9,123 nucleotides of DNA, from the NCBI GenBank assembly GCA_002937555.1, contig PTKB01000097.1:1-9123 (forward strand). Direction: 5' to 3'. The translations under genes were made by a program, and so were the position numbers. The notes beneath the pieces were generated by a model. It was given only the letters and a program-made list of their open reading frames with translations. It was not told the origin of the DNA and made no database searches. This stretch comes from Alphaproteobacteria bacterium MarineAlpha10_Bin2. Its GTDB lineage: Bacteria > Pseudomonadota > Alphaproteobacteria > UBA828. Positions 7,746 through 9,123 of this stretch are shown in pieces (position 1 is the first letter of the stretch; the number at the start of each line of letters is the position of its first letter).

Positions 7746-8153
7746 TCACTGATTTTCTCCCTCCAACAGGCTGCTTGCGACGTTTATGTATTTTCGTCCG
7801 GCCTCCTGCGCCAGGGCGACGGCCGCGGGCAAGTTGTCGTCGCCGCGCACGCTGGCCAGTTTGATCAGCATCGGCAGGTTCATGCCGGCGACGACTTCCA
7901 CTTTCGCCTTATTCATCACCGAAATGGCGAGATTGGAGGGCGTGCCGCCGAACATATCGGTGAGCAGAATGACGCCATGGCCGTCATCGACGTCGCTGAT
8001 GGCAGCGAGGATGTCCTTGCGCCGCATTTCCATATCGTCATCGGCGCCGATGCAGACGGCGCGGGTGTTCGGCTGGCGGCCGACTACATGTTCCGTCGCG
8101 GCGACGAATTCCTCCGCCAAACGTCCATGGGTTACCAACACGAGCCCGATCAT
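7746..8153 (-). CDS. manX: PTS EIIA component, mannose (ManX) family
   Basis: EIIA domain of the mannose/fructose/sorbose PTS family. It accepts phosphate from HPr on a histidine near the N-terminus. It is a 135-residue stand-alone domain, the normal size. The N-terminus MIGLVLVTHG places the phospho-His at position 9, and DMFGGTPSNLA (64-74) is the family signature. The ATG at 8153 is supported by GGGGGA ending 4 bases upstream and by homology starting there; the frame is open to 8381, but the extra residues are unlike any family. No EIIB, EIIC or EIID follows, so the output is probably protein regulation, as inferred for the hprK-manX-ptsH clusters of other alphaproteobacteria. An imperfect stem (CATACC 8173-8178 with GGTATG 8190-8195) lies between it and rapZ. 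Confidence 0.93.
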   Translation of the reverse strand: MIGLVLVTHGRLAEEFVAATEHVVGRQPNTRAVCIGADDDMEMRRKDILAAISDVDDGHGVILLTDMFGGTPSNLAISVMNKAKVEVVAGMNLPMLIKLASVRGDDNLPAAVALAQEAGRKYINVASSLLEGENQ

Positions 8154-8157
8154 TCTA

Positions 8158-8163
8158 TCCCCC
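8158..8163 (-). promoter_or_regulatory. Shine-Dalgarno site of the EIIA gene
   Basis: On the minus strand GGGGGA (8163 down to 8158) lies 4 bases before the ATG at 8153 and fixes that start against the longer open frame. Confidence 0.6.
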
Positions 8164-8229
8164 AAACAATTCCATACCGCCCAGGCGGGGGTATGTCTTA
8201 ACCGTGCCGGAATGGCCAATTCCCGCGTT

Positions 8230-8910
8230 TCAGGCGCTTTCTCGCGCCTCCTTACGTTGCGGATCGCCGTCGAGATCGCGGTGGCGCACACCGACTTGGC
8301 GGCCGGTTTTCTTGAGCGCTTCGGCAACGCGTTCGGCGACGAATACGGAGCGGTGGCGCCCTCCCGTGCAGCCCACCGCAATCGTCAAATAGGACTTACC
8401 CTCCCGTTCATAGGCGGGCAAGAGCGATATGAGCATATCTTTGAGACTAGCAATAAAGTCGGCATAGGCCGAGTCCGCCTCGATATGCCGGCCGACCGAT
8501 AAATCGAGGCCGCTCAGCGGCCTGAGATGGTCGACATAGTGGGGATTGGCGAGAAACCGGACGTCGAACACCAGATCCGCATCCGCCGGCAGGCCGCGCG
8601 GATAGGAAAAAGACGTCACGAAGATGCTGAGTTCGGGTTCTAAGGCCTCGGCGAAATGGCCCTCCAACAGCCGGCGCAGATCGCGGATTGCGAGATCGGT
8701 GGTGTTGACCGTCAGATCGGCGCGCCGGCGCAGCCAATCGAGGCGCTCGCGCTCGCGCCGGATGCCGTCGATGACCGGGCGGTCGGCGGCGAGCGGATGG
8801 GGCCGCCGGGTTTCGGTAAAGCGCCGCCGCAGGGCCTCGTCGTCGCCGTCGAGGAACAGCAGCGTGACGTCCAAATCGGCGCGGTCGAGCAAGGGCGCGA
8901 TGTCATGCTC
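8230..8910 (-). CDS. rapZ: RapZ (YvcJ family) lacking its N-terminal P-loop region, fused in frame to an upstream LpxL fragment
   Basis: RapZ-family protein; in E. coli it binds the sRNAs GlmY/GlmZ and guides RNase E to control GlmS. The role in alphaproteobacteria is less clear. From about 8910 downstream the frame is classic RapZ: LLFLDGDDEALRRRFTETRR, RRADLTVNTTD, SFSYPRGLPADADLVFDVRF, NPHYVDHLRPLSGLD, and the C-terminal GCTGGRHRSVFVAE. The stop is at 8230-8232. The N-terminal ~70 residues, which should hold the Walker A motif (G-x-S-G-A/S-G-K/R-S) and the VDNLP segment, are absent. I translated the other two minus-strand frames over 8881-9123 and they do not contain them. In their place the same frame reads LpxL-like sequence. 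As drawn, this copy could not bind nucleotide at the usual site. The normal alphaproteobacterial order would put hprK upstream. Confidence 0.85.
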   Translation of the reverse strand, partial: EHDIAPLLDRADLDVTLLFLDGDDEALRRRFTETRRPHPLAADRPVIDGIRRERERLDWLRRRADLTVNTTDLAIRDLRRLLEGHFAEALEPELSIFVTSFSYPRGLPADADLVFDVRFLANPHYVDHLRPLSGLDLSVGRHIEADSAYADFIASLKDMLISLLPAYEREGKSYLTIAVGCTGGRHRSVFVAERVAEALKKTGRQVGVRHRDLDGDPQRKEARESA

Positions 8911-9123
8911 GAAATGCTCAAGGCCATGGACCTGTGTGATGCCTGTCAGTTTGGCTGGATCGCGGAACCAGGCGATGCCAATTTCCAGCAAGCCAATACC
9001 ATTGGCAATGAAGGCTTTCCGAACCAGAGCCGATTGCTGAGCACTGGTGAGCTCCGGGAAGCACAACCTGATGTTCACTTCCGCGATGTGCCGACGACTT
9101 CGGGCAAGGCGGAAGGCCAGCAG
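8911..9123 (-). CDS. LpxL/HtrB-type lipid A acyltransferase fragment (N-terminal part, both ends incomplete)
   Basis: About 71 codons, open to the window edge, in the same frame as rapZ. They read like residues ~45-115 of Kdo-dependent lipid A lauroyl/myristoyl acyltransferases: a basic stretch RLARSRRHIAEVN, then IRLCFPELT, then GIGLLEIGIAWFRDP, then VHGLEH. Compare E. coli LpxL as I remember it: NLELCFPEM, GMGLMETGMAWFWPD, VIGMEH, in the same order and spacing. The fragment ends just before the catalytic H-x4-D/E motif, where RapZ sequence takes over. The true gene start lies outside the window. Hand-counted GC over 8921-9123 is about 58%, against about 72-75% in the rapZ rows just downstream, and codons are softer (ATT, GGT, AAA). 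The sequence looks more gammaproteobacterial than alphaproteobacterial to me, which is an impression rather than a test. Confidence 0.75.

Noticed and set aside
8911..9123. Truncated or divergent RapZ N-terminus hidden in another frame
   Set aside because: I translated all three minus-strand frames over 8881-9123; none shows a P-loop or VDNLP motif, one hits stops early, and the in-frame sequence matches LpxL instead.

Overview
This is a GC-rich stretch of alphaproteobacterial chromosome in which nearly every gene lies on the minus strand. It resembles Rhodospirillales-type genomes: a regulatory phosphotransferase (PTS) cluster (rapZ, EIIA-Man family, HPr, enzyme I) runs into ahcY, then a DivL-type cell-cycle kinase, tsaE and amgK. 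All identifications come from motifs and remembered family sequences; no search was run.

Layout in transcription order, right to left. 8230-9123 is one continuous open frame made of two unrelated proteins. Its first ~70 codons match the N-terminal part of an LpxL/HtrB-type lipid A acyltransferase, and the rest is RapZ without its N-terminal nucleotide-binding part. Base composition drops at the junction (about 8900-8925), so this is either a rearrangement or, more likely, a chimeric assembly or clone end. Next come the EIIA-Man protein (7746-8153), HPr (7418-7723) and enzyme I (5629-7428). They form a phosphorelay with no sugar permease in view and are probably regulatory. ahcY (4231-5526) follows, with a good Shine-Dalgarno site. 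A nested inverted repeat at 4177-4235 separates it from a small convergent plus-strand gene for a 47-residue single-pass membrane protein (4030-4173). A 170-base gap then leads to divL (1474-3859), tsaE (938-1429) and amgK (1-945, cut by the window edge).

How the genes work together: EI, HPr and EIIA pass phosphate from PEP and probably sense metabolic state. AhcY clears S-adenosylhomocysteine after methylation. The DivL-like protein carries Tyr where histidine kinases carry the phosphorylated His, the hallmark of Caulobacter DivL, which acts on the CckA-CtrA cell-cycle pathway. TsaE serves tRNA t6A modification, and AmgK serves MurNAc/GlcNAc recycling.

Two places break the otherwise ordinary picture. 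One is a single-base frameshift in the N-terminal part of divL (about 3409-3440). The other is the LpxL-RapZ junction at the right end. Both should be tested as sequence or assembly errors before any biological reading. I found no RNA genes, insertion sequences, CRISPR arrays or wholly novel system.
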